A DNA stretch of 27,243 bases, taken from the NCBI GenBank assembly GCA_047610385.1, contig JBLGAC010000055.1, positions 1-27,243 of the forward strand. The letters are read 5' to 3'. Positions 7,295-17,845 of the stretch are shown one piece after another. How positions within the stretch are numbered: position 1 is the stretch's first letter; the number at the start of each line of letters is the position of its first letter. A program made the position numbers and the translations under genes. The stretch comes from JBOCEF01 sp047610385. Its GTDB lineage: Bacteria > Pseudomonadota > Alphaproteobacteria > Rhodobacterales > Rhodobacteraceae. The notes beneath the pieces are model-generated. The model made no database searches, had not been told where the DNA came from, and saw only the letters and a program-made list of their open reading frames with translations.

Positions 7295-7322
7295 TTATTA
7301 AGGCAGCATCCAAATATCCCAA
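7295..7322 (-). promoter_or_regulatory. Candidate promoter for the precursor gene
   Basis: The 214-base gap between the methyltransferase and the precursor is strikingly AT-rich for this cluster. On the minus strand it contains TTGGGA (7322-7317), a 16-base spacer and TAATAA (7300-7295), which would give a 5' leader of about 90 bases. The match to consensus is modest. A separate promoter here would let the precursor be made independently of the methyltransferase. Confidence 0.3.
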
Positions 7323-7412
7323 ATTTCGGTAATTTCCTATGAAAATCATGCCTCACACCACAAATTCCATCGAAATTCGCGGCCAATGCGTCCCGGCGCC
7401 GGTTTGCTTGCC

Positions 7413-8882
7413 CTAGACGTTCGACGGCGCAGCGCCAAGTTTTTGAAGCAAACGAACCTCTTGCGTGAGCGAGGATGCCAGAATTCCACCAGAAGTGGTG
7501 CTGGCCAACCCGCCCGGCGATTCGCCCATACGCGCCAAAGCCGCGCGCAGATGCGCCCACGCAGCGGCGGACACCTGCACCCCGCCGCCCAACGCAGGCG
7601 CCACCAGCCAGCCAGCCCCCCCACGTGCCAGCAGCGCGGTGTTGAGACGCGCACACGCGGGTGCAATCCGCGCCGCCATGTCATCAGAGGCGGCGATAAC
7701 CAGCGCGCCCTGGCCGATCATGGCCCCCACCAAAGGCGCCGCGGCGGCCAGATCCAGCCCCGCCCTGCGCGCGATCTCAGCCAAAAATACTGCGCGATCC
7801 TCAGGCACCGCGTCAAGCAGCGGTGCATAGGCCCCGCGCGCGGGCGCATGCGGCCCCAGAAACCCGACCAGCGGCGCCCCAAGCGCGTCCCCCACATCAC
7901 GAACCCGGCGCAGCAGCACGCGCCCCGCTTGCGCCACATCCCTTGGCGCAGGCGCGGATTTCAGCAAAAGATCCGCGCGCATTGCCCGGCGCGCGGCAAT
8001 GTCGGCCAGTTCTGCGGCCAGAAACGCCGCCTCAGACAGATCAGCGGGCCACGGCGCTGACGCGTCGGCCATGGCCTGCTGCTCCGCGCTCAGGTCCAGA
8101 TCGCGGGCAAGGCGCATCGGATCGGCGGGCGCAAGGTCAAGCAGCCCCGCCCCCCGCATCCGCCGCCCCAGCGCGGACACGCTTTCAGGCCGCCGGTCCG
8201 CCATGAACCACCGCTCAGCGGCCAACGCGGGCGGCAGGGCGCGGATCGCGGCCATCTCGGCCTCATACCCGCCATGGGCGCGCAGCATCAGATGGCAGGC
8301 GGGCAGCGCGTCCTCCAGCATTGCCAGCGCCGCGGCCCCGCGATCGGCAAGCCCCAACCCCGGATCGGTGCGCGCCCAGATCGCGCGGGCAAGCTGGCGC
8401 AGCGGCAGGTCCTCTGCCCCGCCGGGGGTCACGGCATGGGTCAGAAATAATGCTCCGCCGGGGCGCAGGTGGGCGGCCAGCAAGGCGGCGATGGCGGCGC
8501 GGCCGGGGTCGGACACGTCGGACCATCCCTGCGGCATGGCGGCGAAATCAAACTCCGGCAGATCCCGCGGCACCTGCGTGAAGGGCGCATGGATCACGCG
8601 GCCCGGCAGGTCGGCGGCGCGCAGCAAGGCATCCGTCGCGGCGGCGGCCAGGCCATCGGGATCAACGGCCACCACATCGGCGCCCGCGGCTGCAAGCATC
8701 GCGGTGGTTTCGCCCGCACCGCACCCCAGCAGCAGGACCGAGGGCGCGCGTCCTTTGGGCAAAAACCCACGCCGTCCGCCCAATGCCAGCACCGCGTCGC
8801 TGCGCCACGGCTCCGCCCCCGGCAGGTGCAAGGCGCGGGCGATCAGGTCAGAGTGCAGAGCCACACCTGGCGAAACGGTCAT
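7413..8882 (-). CDS. Putative SAM-dependent methyltransferase with methyltransferase-regulatory-like domain, lasso tailoring candidate
   Basis: A 489-residue protein. Residues 48-70 read VLLLGCGAGETT followed by a VVAVDPDG segment, the SAM-binding glycine loop and acidic loop of class I methyltransferases. FDFAAMPQGWSDV and HLRPGGALFLTH fit the later strands. The remainder (about 200-489) is Ala/Leu-rich and helical and recalls the 'methyltransferase regulatory domain' proteins (MethyTransf_Reg) and their C-terminal winged-helix-like part; that comparison is from memory. It shares the leftward strand with A, D and B2 and is divergent from the kinase gene (81 bases), which places it in the cluster. 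Its substrate is unknown; a carboxyl, N- or O-methylation of the peptide is possible. The start at 8882 has AAGG about 11 bases upstream; an earlier in-frame start at 8945 lacks one. Confidence 0.7.
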   Translation of the reverse strand: MTVSPGVALHSDLIARALHLPGAEPWRSDAVLALGGRRGFLPKGRAPSVLLLGCGAGETTAMLAAAGADVVAVDPDGLAAAATDALLRAADLPGRVIHAPFTQVPRDLPEFDFAAMPQGWSDVSDPGRAAIAALLAAHLRPGGALFLTHAVTPGGAEDLPLRQLARAIWARTDPGLGLADRGAAALAMLEDALPACHLMLRAHGGYEAEMAAIRALPPALAAERWFMADRRPESVSALGRRMRGAGLLDLAPADPMRLARDLDLSAEQQAMADASAPWPADLSEAAFLAAELADIAARRAMRADLLLKSAPAPRDVAQAGRVLLRRVRDVGDALGAPLVGFLGPHAPARGAYAPLLDAVPEDRAVFLAEIARRAGLDLAAAAPLVGAMIGQGALVIAASDDMAARIAPACARLNTALLARGGAGWLVAPALGGGVQVSAAAWAHLRAALARMGESPGGLASTTSGGILASSLTQEVRLLQKLGAAPSNV

Positions 8883-8963
8883 ATGAGAGCGCCTTGAGCG
8901 GTTGATCCTGCGCGCAGTTCTATGCAATTTCGAAGCCCTCAGCAACGCCGCGCCGGAGCCGCC

Positions 8964-10001
8964 ATGCCCCTGTCCTTATCCGGCCATCTTCCCGGCGACC
9001 GCATCGCAGGCCCGGCACCCGACTGCATGCTGCCCGTCGGCGCCGCCCCTTTGTCTGGCCCGCGACCGGCCCCGCGCGCGCGTTTTGACCTGCACGGGCT
9101 GATCCATGGCAGCTATTGGGACCTGCCCGGCACCACCCCCGTCGCCGCCGGCCGCCCGCCGGAAATCATCGCCCTGCCCGGCCCGGTGCCCCCTGCGCCC
9201 GCGGACGCGCCCCGCATCGAGGACGCCCGCATTCTGTCCCCCGGCATGATGATGCTGGAGGCGCCGGACATGCGCCTTTTGGTCGAACACGGCGCGCGGG
9301 TGACGCTGGACGCGCCCTCAATCGGCGAGGATCTGACCCGCCTGGTGATCGGCTATGCCGCCGGAACGCTGCTGCTGCACCAGTTGGGCCGCATGCCGTT
9401 TCACGCCGCCGCCGCCGTGGGGCCTGCGGGCGCGGTGCTGCTGCTGGGCGATGGTGGGGCTGGCAAATCGACGCTGGCCGCGATGCTGGCGCGGCGCGGC
9501 ATGGCGCTGGTCGGCGACGACATGATCGCGCTGGCGGTGGGCGCGGCCGAAGGCGCGCCCGGCGGCAAGGTCGGCCTGCATCGATCCATGCGCACCGCAA
9601 AGCTGTGGCGCGACAGCGCGGTGGCCGCCGATGCCGGGGCGCAGACCTCACGCATGGCCGGGCTTGAAAAAACCGTGCTCGCCTGGGACGCACCCGGCCC
9701 GGACATCGCGTTTCCCGCCCCACTGCGCGCCATTGTGCAGCTGGGTTGGCTGCACCCGCGCGATGCGGCGCCACAAATCACGCGGATCGCGCCCCTGCAG
9801 GCGTTGCCGCGAATGCGCGCTGCCGTCGCGCGCGCGGCCCTGGTTGCGCCTTTGGGGCTTGCGGCGCTTTACCTCTCCCGCGCGGCGAGTATTCTTGCCT
9901 GCGTGCCGTTTTTCACGCTGGACCGTCCGCGCAATTTTGCGATGGCGGACCAGGCGCTCGACCTCGTGGCCGCCTGCGTGGAAACGCCTGAGCGGTTCTG
10001 A
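8964..10001 (+). CDS. HPr-kinase-like protein of lasso cluster (candidate peptide kinase)
   Basis: A 345-residue protein with the HPr kinase/phosphorylase-type P-loop GDGGAGKST (about 162-170) and the following ALVGDDMIAL motif (D185, D186). The preceding MPFHAAAAVGPAGAVLLL and the poorly conserved N-terminal 100 residues are typical of lasso-cluster homologues. In the paeninodin pathway such a kinase phosphorylates the side chain of the C-terminal Ser. Here the core ends in Thr with Ser two residues before, so Thr26 or Ser24 could be the target; this is inference. The ATG at 8964 has GGAG five bases upstream; an in-frame ATG at 8922 has none. It is first in the rightward unit, 21 bases before B1. 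Confidence 0.85.
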   Translation: MPLSLSGHLPGDRIAGPAPDCMLPVGAAPLSGPRPAPRARFDLHGLIHGSYWDLPGTTPVAAGRPPEIIALPGPVPPAPADAPRIEDARILSPGMMMLEAPDMRLLVEHGARVTLDAPSIGEDLTRLVIGYAAGTLLLHQLGRMPFHAAAAVGPAGAVLLLGDGGAGKSTLAAMLARRGMALVGDDMIALAVGAAEGAPGGKVGLHRSMRTAKLWRDSAVAADAGAQTSRMAGLEKTVLAWDAPGPDIAFPAPLRAIVQLGWLHPRDAAPQITRIAPLQALPRMRAAVARAALVAPLGLAALYLSRAASILACVPFFTLDRPRNFAMADQALDLVAACVETPERF

Positions 10002-10022
10002 CCCAAGGAGCCGCCAAGGCCG

Positions 10023-10313
10023 ATGCCCCAGGACGATCCTCTGTATCGCCGCAAGACCGACGTGCTCGCCGCACAATTGAGCGAGGCTGAGCTGGTGCTG
10101 CTCGGCCCCGCGAGCGAACGGTATGTCGGCCTCGATCCTGTCGCCGCCGACGTCTGGGCCGCGCTTGATGTCCCGCGCACCGTGGCCCAGCTGGCCGCCG
10201 CGTTGGCTGCGCAATACGACGCCCCACCGGACCAGATTGCGGCGGACATCGCCCCGATGCTCGCCCAGCTTGAGGATGAAGGCCTGGTGGAGCGCGGCGA
10301 CCCCGCATTGTGA
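10023..10313 (+). CDS. Lasso peptide B1, PqqD-like leader-binding protein (RRE)
   Basis: A 96-residue stand-alone RiPP recognition element. The first half contains short beta-strand segments (AELVLLGPASERYVGLDPVAADVWAAL), where the PqqD fold lays the leader peptide along a strand. The second half is the helical part, ending LAQLEDEGLVERG, a usual PqqD-family ending. It should bind the leader through the WxxP region and present it to B2 and C. Its stop codon overlaps the GTG start of the cyclase gene (GTGA), implying coupled translation. AAGGAG lies about 14 bases upstream of the ATG, with a second AAGG nearer. Confidence 0.88.
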   Translation: MPQDDPLYRRKTDVLAAQLSEAELVLLGPASERYVGLDPVAADVWAALDVPRTVAQLAAALAAQYDAPPDQIAADIAPMLAQLEDEGLVERGDPAL

Positions 10314-12193
10314 CCGCGCCGGAGCATCACATCTTTGGCGTCTTCGCCCCCCGCATGATGCCAGGCGCGTTGGCCCGCATTCACGCCGCCATGGCCCGCG
10401 CCTTTGCGCCAGATTGGCCCGGCGAGGACGTGGCAGGGCGCGGATTTCACATCAGCGCCCGGCGCAGCCCCGGCACGCCCGATCCCGGCGCAATCGCGCA
10501 CATTCCCGGCGCAATTGCGGTTGGCGTGGCGGCGCTGGCCCGCCATCCCGGCGGCGCGCGGCTGCCCGCGCTTGGCGCCGCGATCGCCGCCGCGCCAGAT
10601 CGGGATGCTATGGGCGCCGGGCCGCTGGCAGGGTTCGAAGGCCGCTTTGCCGTCGCGCTGGTGCGCCCCGATCATCCCGGCGCCGGGCCGAACGGCGCGC
10701 CGGGCCCGCGGCTGGATCTGGCGCGCGATCCTTTGGGCCAGACGCCGCTTTGGACCGCGCGGGGGCCGGATGGCGCGATCCTGTTCGCGACCCGCCCGCA
10801 GGCGCTGCTGGCCGCGCCCGGCGTGTCGCGCAGCCCCGATCCGGTGTCATTGGCGCTGTTGCTGACATTCCGCGATGCCGGGCCCGGCCACGGCGCCTAT
10901 GCGGATCTGGCAGAGGCCCCACGCGGGCATCGTCTGGTCGTCGATGCCATGGGCCTGCGCACCCTTGTGCTGCGCCGGGCTGGGCCTGATCCGGCGCTGG
11001 CAGGCCTAACCCCCGCTGACGCGCTGGCCGCGCTGGCGGACCGGGTGCGCGCCGCCATCGTGTCGCGCGCTGATCTGGCCGCGGCGGACGGGCTGGCCGC
11101 GGGGCTGCAATTTTCAGGCGGGCTCGACAGCGCGCTGATCGCCGGGGTTTTGCTGCAGGCGGGGCGCGATGTGCCAGCCTTTGCCGCCGTGCCGTCCGCG
11201 CCCGATGACCCGATGGGAGAACGCGCCGCGCGCGACGCCATGGCCCGCCATCACCCCGGCCTGACCATCACCGAAGTCCCGCCAGACGGCGCGGATTTTC
11301 TGGCCGGGGCCGCGCATTACCTCGTCCGCGGTGCCATGCCCTGCCCCGATCCGATGGCGTTCAACGCCCTGCACCTGAGCCGCGTCATGGCCGATGCCGG
11401 GATCAGCGCGGCATTTTCGGGCATGGGCGGCGATTTTTGCCTGTCCTCGCACGGGGCGCCGCGACTGGGCGAAGTGCTGCGCGCCCACGGGCCCGGCGCC
11501 GCCATCGCGGAAATCGCGCGCCGCCGCAGCAATGGCGGGCGCCTGCGCAACATCCTGATCGGCGACATCATCAAACCGCTGAAGGGGTTTGAGGCATGGC
11601 GCCGCCTGCGCCCTGCCGCCGCTGATCCGATGCTCTCGCCCGGTGCCCTGACCCCGGCGTTCGCGGCGCGGATGCACGTACAGGGCCGCACATGGCATGA
11701 CCGGCACTTTGCGTCAGTGGCCGCTGAGGATCTGGCCTGGATCACCGCCCTGCCGTCATGGACGGTGCAGGACATGACCCCCCTGCCCGGCGGCGGCGCG
11801 ATGCGGCGCGTGACGCCCTTGCTGGACGCAGACCTGATCGACGCCGCGCTGGCGATGCCTGTTGACCTGCGCCTGCATCGTGGGCTGCGCCGCGGGCTGA
11901 TCCGGCACCTGCTTGTCGGCCTGGCCCCCGCCGAAATCGTGCTGCGCCCTGACAAGGCACCGTTCCAGCCCGACTACGCCCGCCTTCAGGCTGAGGCGAT
12001 CCCGACGATCCGCGCGCAATCGCGCGCCTTTCGCGATGATCCGGTGTGGAAAGACGTGATCAACGCCCCGGTTTGGGACGCGGCCCTGTCAGCGGCCGAA
12101 CGCGCCACGCCGCTGCAGGGGTTGGAGCTGTCGAACGCGGTGATGCTGCCCTATTTCCTCGGTTGGTGGCTGCTGCGCGCGGGCGACAGTTAA
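10310..12193 (+). CDS. Lasso cyclase C (asparagine synthetase-like macrolactam synthetase)
   Basis: A 627-residue protein with the two-domain asparagine synthetase B plan. The N-terminal glutaminase-like domain (about 1-200) lacks the catalytic N-terminal Cys (it starts MTAPEHH), as in lasso cyclases, which do not hydrolyse glutamine. The synthetase domain has the PP-loop FSGGLDSA (S269-S274) and SGMGGDF (370-376). It should adenylate an Asp or Glu side chain of the core and join it to the new N-terminus, threading the tail. Its GTG start overlaps the B1 stop. The stop overlaps the convergent recR stop by 4 bases, with no terminator between them. Length and motifs are normal, so an active enzyme is expected. 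Confidence 0.93.
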   Translation: MTAPEHHIFGVFAPRMMPGALARIHAAMARAFAPDWPGEDVAGRGFHISARRSPGTPDPGAIAHIPGAIAVGVAALARHPGGARLPALGAAIAAAPDRDAMGAGPLAGFEGRFAVALVRPDHPGAGPNGAPGPRLDLARDPLGQTPLWTARGPDGAILFATRPQALLAAPGVSRSPDPVSLALLLTFRDAGPGHGAYADLAEAPRGHRLVVDAMGLRTLVLRRAGPDPALAGLTPADALAALADRVRAAIVSRADLAAADGLAAGLQFSGGLDSALIAGVLLQAGRDVPAFAAVPSAPDDPMGERAARDAMARHHPGLTITEVPPDGADFLAGAAHYLVRGAMPCPDPMAFNALHLSRVMADAGISAAFSGMGGDFCLSSHGAPRLGEVLRAHGPGAAIAEIARRRSNGGRLRNILIGDIIKPLKGFEAWRRLRPAAADPMLSPGALTPAFAARMHVQGRTWHDRHFASVAAEDLAWITALPSWTVQDMTPLPGGGAMRRVTPLLDADLIDAALAMPVDLRLHRGLRRGLIRHLLVGLAPAEIVLRPDKAPFQPDYARLQAEAIPTIRAQSRAFRDDPVWKDVINAPVWDAALSAAERATPLQGLELSNAVMLPYFLGWWLLRAGDS

Positions 12194-12801
12194 AGCGCCC
12201 GGCGCGCCCGCAAAGCTGCCGAAATCGTGCCGTCATCAAGGAAATCCAGCTCTCCGCCCACCGGGACGCCTTGGGCCAATGTGGTGACCACAACGCCGGA
12301 GCCGCTCAGATGCTCAGCCACCACATGGGCGGTGGTCTGGCCGTCGACAGTGGCGGGAAGGGCAAGGATCGCCTCCCTCACCCCATCGGCGGCGACGCGG
12401 GCGACAAGGCGCGGGATGCCCAATTGCTCAGGCCCCACGCCGTCAAGCGCGGACAAAAGCCCCCCCAGCACCTGATACCGGCCGCGAAAGGCGCCCCCCC
12501 GCTCCATCGCCCACAGGTCCGCGACGTCTTCGACCACGCACAAAAGATTGGCGTCGCGGCGGGCATCACGGCAGATGCCGCAGGTGTCTTCGGTCGCAAT
12601 GTTGCCGCAGATGGCGCAGGGGCGGATGGTGCGGGCGGCCTCCTGCATCGCGGCGGCAAGGGGCAGGAACAGCGCTTCACGGTTGCGCACCAGATGCAGC
12701 GCCGCGCGGCGCGCAGATCTGGGGCCGAGGCCGGGCAGCCGGGTCATCAGTGCAATCAGCGTGTCCAGCCCTCCGATGGATTGGCTGCGGCGGTCGGTCA
12801 T
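12190..12801 (-). CDS. recR: Recombination protein RecR
   Basis: A 203-residue RecR at the normal length. The N-terminal helix-hairpin-helix is RLPGLGPRSARRAALHL (about 21-37), the four-Cys zinc motif is C62, C65, C74 and C77, and the Toprim domain follows, with YQVLGGLLSALDGVGPEQL and TTAHVVAEHL. It works with RecF and RecO in recombinational repair by loading RecA. Here ATG 12801 is chosen because it aligns with the family start and has GGGGA six bases upstream. It usually follows dnaX and ybaB (yaaK), but here it lies 58 bases after ccmB on the same strand, convergent with the lasso cyclase. That setting is unusual and suggests a rearrangement. Confidence 0.95.
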   Translation of the reverse strand: MTDRRSQSIGGLDTLIALMTRLPGLGPRSARRAALHLVRNREALFLPLAAAMQEAARTIRPCAICGNIATEDTCGICRDARRDANLLCVVEDVADLWAMERGGAFRGRYQVLGGLLSALDGVGPEQLGIPRLVARVAADGVREAILALPATVDGQTTAHVVAEHLSGSGVVVTTLAQGVPVGGELDFLDDGTISAALRARRAL

Positions 12802-12859
12802 GCGCGGTCCCCGTTTGTGCAAAAATGACGGTGCGCGGCGCCGGTGCGCGGGTCAAGCA

Positions 12860-13525
12860 TCACCGAAGATTGACCCGGATCGCGGCGGCGGCGGCAAAGG
12901 GCGCGATGGCCAGCGCCAATAAGGTGACGGCCCCCAGAAACATCAGCGATGGCCCGACCGGCAGGCCCAGCCCCGCCTGGTCCACCGCCCGCGCGCCAAA
13001 AATCAGCGTCGGCACGTAAAGCGGCAGCACCAGCACCGACAGCAGCAGGCCGCCCCTGCGCACCCCCACGGTCAGCGCCGCACCGACCGCCCCGACCAGC
13101 GACAGTGCCGGGGTGCCAATGACCAGCGCCGCGATCAGCGCGCCATAGGCGGGGCCCGGCAGATGCATCATCAGGCCCAGAACGGGCGCGACCACAATCA
13201 GCGGCACGGCGGTGGTCAGCCAATGGGCCATGGCCTTGGCAATCACCACGCCTTCCAGCGGCAGGGGCGACAGGGCGATCTGATCCAGTGATCCGTCCTC
13301 AAGATCCGCCTGAAACAGCCGGTCGAGCGACAAAAGACATGCCAGCAATGCGGCCACCCACAACGTGCCACCCGCAATCTTTGCCAGCACCACGCCCCCC
13401 GGCCCGATGCCCAGCGGGGTCATCAGAACGGCGGTCAGGAAAAACGCAACGCCCAACAGCCCGCCGCCACCAATGCGAAACGCAAGGCGGATGTCGCGGA
13501 TCAGCAGCGCAAGAAAAGCGGTCAT
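12860..13525 (-). CDS. ccmB: Haem exporter permease CcmB
   Basis: A 221-residue integral membrane protein with about six hydrophobic helices. Family landmarks are the early LIRDIRLAFRIGGGGLLGVAFFLTAVLMTPLGIGP region, LDRLFQADLEDGSLDQIALSPLPLEGVV (about 70-97) and LVLPLYVPTLIFGA (about 160). With CcmA and CcmC it forms the ABC complex that releases haem-loaded CcmE in System I cytochrome c maturation. The ATG at 13525 overlaps the ccmA stop (ATGA). The following gene on this strand is recR, not ccmC. Substrate of the CcmAB complex remains debated in the literature. Confidence 0.95.
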   Translation of the reverse strand: MTAFLALLIRDIRLAFRIGGGGLLGVAFFLTAVLMTPLGIGPGGVVLAKIAGGTLWVAALLACLLSLDRLFQADLEDGSLDQIALSPLPLEGVVIAKAMAHWLTTAVPLIVVAPVLGLMMHLPGPAYGALIAALVIGTPALSLVGAVGAALTVGVRRGGLLLSVLVLPLYVPTLIFGARAVDQAGLGLPVGPSLMFLGAVTLLALAIAPFAAAAAIRVNLR

Positions 13526-14235
13526 CGCCAATCCCCGCTCAGGAACGGGTCGTCGTCAGGGGACGGGGGCGCGGGGGACGCGGTGCCCTCAGCCGGGGTC
13601 AGGGTCGCGCCAAAGGCGGCCATGTCGACCAGCACCGACGCCTCAACCCCCAGATCCATATGGGTCGCGGCCAGCACAATGCCGCCGCGGCGCGTGTGAT
13701 CGCGCACCATTTCAGCAAACAGCGCGACCGAGGCCGCATCCAGCGACACCGTTGGTTCATCCAGCAACCACAACGCCCGCCCGGTCACCATCAGCCGCGC
13801 CAGCCCCAGACGCCGCTTTTGCCCGGCTGAGCAATACTGCGCCGGATCATCAGCCAGCGGCGCAAGGCGCATGCGGTCAATCGCCTGGTCCGCTAGGTCC
13901 GGCGCGCCGCCATGCAGGCGCGCCCACCAGGCGATGTTCTCTCGCACCGTCAAGCTGGGCTTCACCGCGTCGAGATGCCCGGCCAGCGCAACCGATTCGC
14001 GCCATGTCTCAGGATCACGGGCCAGCGACAAGGACGATCCCTTGGCCCCGCGCAGATGCGCATCGCCCGAGGCCGGGGGCAACAGCCCCGCCAGCACCCG
14101 GATCAACGAGGATTTGCCAGATCCGTTGGGGCCGCGCAGCATGGCGACGCCCCCCGCGGGCACGCTGAACGTGGCGCCGCGGAACACCAAGCGCCCCGCC
14201 CGGCGGCAGGACAGATCAGAGACATGCAATTCCAT
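13522..14235 (-). CDS. ccmA: Haem exporter ATP-binding protein CcmA
   Basis: A 237-residue ABC ATPase: Walker A GPNGSGKSS (35-43), the CcmA-typical ALAGHLDAVKPSLTVRENIAWWARLHG (about 83-109), signature SAGQKRRLGLARL (136-148) and Walker B LWLLDEP (155-161). It supplies ATP hydrolysis to the CcmABC complex at the cytoplasmic membrane for cytochrome c biogenesis. A Pro/Asp-rich tail of about 25 residues extends past the usual end. AAGGGA five bases upstream supports the ATG at 14235. It is divergent from acnA and coupled to ccmB by overlap. Confidence 0.95.
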   Translation of the reverse strand: MELHVSDLSCRRAGRLVFRGATFSVPAGGVAMLRGPNGSGKSSLIRVLAGLLPPASGDAHLRGAKGSSLSLARDPETWRESVALAGHLDAVKPSLTVRENIAWWARLHGGAPDLADQAIDRMRLAPLADDPAQYCSAGQKRRLGLARLMVTGRALWLLDEPTVSLDAASVALFAEMVRDHTRRGGIVLAATHMDLGVEASVLVDMAAFGATLTPAEGTASPAPPSPDDDPFLSGDWR

Positions 14236-14316
14236 GGCGTCCCTTCTACAAGCGGTGGGGCGGCGGCGGAAGGCGGCGCGACGGGCGGGATGGTCGCGGG
14301 CGCGACGGCGCCCGCC

Positions 14317-14336
14317 AGAATTTTAGCCAAAATTCT
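14317..14336. repeat. Perfect AT-rich inverted repeat between ccmA and acnA
   Basis: AGAATTTT (14317-14324) and AAAATTCT (14329-14336) are separated by AGCC. The AT-rich dyad stands out in very GC-rich flanks. It lies 80-100 bases upstream of ccmA and could be a regulator site or a small dispersed element. Confidence 0.5.
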
Positions 14337-14409
14337 GCGCGCCCAGCGGGCGCGACCGCGCTACGGGCCAGCGGATCGTTCAATTCAGGTGCGTTTCCAT
14401 ATGCTGCGC

Positions 14410-14451
14410 TCACTGTATGCACTTGCACACAGTGACGTATAGTCCTATTGA
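14410..14451 (+). promoter_or_regulatory. Candidate acnA promoter overlapped by a 26-bp palindrome
   Basis: TTGCAC (14423-14428), a 17-base spacer and TATTGA (14446-14451) form a good sigma-70-like promoter about 100 bases before the acnA start. The -35 lies inside an imperfect palindrome, 14410-14435, whose 12-base half-sites (TCACTGTATGCA and TGCACACAGTGA) match at 11 of 12 positions around a central CT. A dimeric repressor or activator bound here would control acnA. I do not recognise the regulator. Confidence 0.55.
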
Positions 14452-14549
14452 AGGGCAACATCGCGACAGATAGCCCGAGCCTTGATCCAAGGACCGCGGG
14501 CGCATCCGACGCGCCAGCCCCCCGCCACCCAGCCAAGGGAGAGCCACCA

Positions 14550-17300
<2,751 letters not shown>

Positions 17301-17319
17301 TCTGACAACCGAACAAAAC

Positions 17320-17349
17320 GGGGCCTCGCCAAACGGCGGGGCCCCTTTT
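17320..17349 (+). terminator. Rho-independent terminator of acnA
   Basis: GGGGCCTCGCC (17320-17330) pairs with GGCGGGGCCCC (17335-17345) with one G-U, loop AAAC, and TTTT follows. It starts 19 bases after the acnA stop. Confidence 0.9.
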
Positions 17350-17404
17350 ACATGCGTGACAGGGTCAATCGTTGCGATGGGCTGATCTGGCAAGCGCCAA
17401 GCGA

Positions 17405-17845
17405 TCAGGCATTGCAGTTGACGGGCACATACGTGGTGTAGCGATTGGTCCGCACGCGCGAATCTTCTTTAGGGTGCGATGCCTGCCAGAACGAATAAAC
17501 AATATCTTCCACTGGGTGAAGTGATTTCACATACTTGCGCACCAAAAGCCGCCTGCGGCCTGAGAAAAATCCATCGTCGTCGACCACTTCCCAATTCCTA
17601 TATTCAGAGTCGCTGGCTGGGGCGTAATAAACCAAAACGCTCACCGACGCCGAACAGGTTCCGCCAGCAGAGGCAGGGTCGCGATTATCCGCATGATTGA
17701 AGTAGGAGGCTTTTGTTTTATTACCATAAATCAGGTTGTTATTTTCATTTCTGAGCGAGTCTATGAGACTGCGCAGATGCATGTTCGCCCCAGACAGAGG
17801 TAACACCCCTGCAATTTTTGATACATCTTCGAGTTTCCAAGCCAT
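17405..17845 (-). CDS. Hypothetical protein, 146 residues
   Basis: I do not recognise this protein. It is soluble, with no signal peptide or membrane segment, has two Cys (in GTCSAS and near the end in VNCNA), and an Asn-rich stretch NENNNLIYGN around residue 33. The middle SVSVLVYYAPASDSEY and the C-terminal WQASHPKEDSRVRTNRYTTYVPV suggest a beta-rich fold. The ATG at 17845 is preferred because AAAGGTG lies just upstream (spacing about 6); a longer frame to 17881 lacks that. GC is clearly lower than in acnA, and the gene lies as a single unit convergent with acnA, which suggests late acquisition. Confidence 0.6.
   Translation of the reverse strand: MAWKLEDVSKIAGVLPLSGANMHLRSLIDSLRNENNNLIYGNKTKASYFNHADNRDPASAGGTCSASVSVLVYYAPASDSEYRNWEVVDDDGFFSGRRRLLVRKYVKSLHPVEDIVYSFWQASHPKEDSRVRTNRYTTYVPVNCNA

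Noticed and set aside
7420..7446. Hairpin GGCGC-AG-GCGCC followed by TTTTT on the plus strand
   Set aside because: It lies inside the methyltransferase coding region and no plus-strand gene precedes it.
12798..13223. Possible ccmC remnant on the minus strand after ccmB
   Set aside because: The frame is a shadow inside ccmB; the 58-base gap before recR has no CcmC-like sequence.
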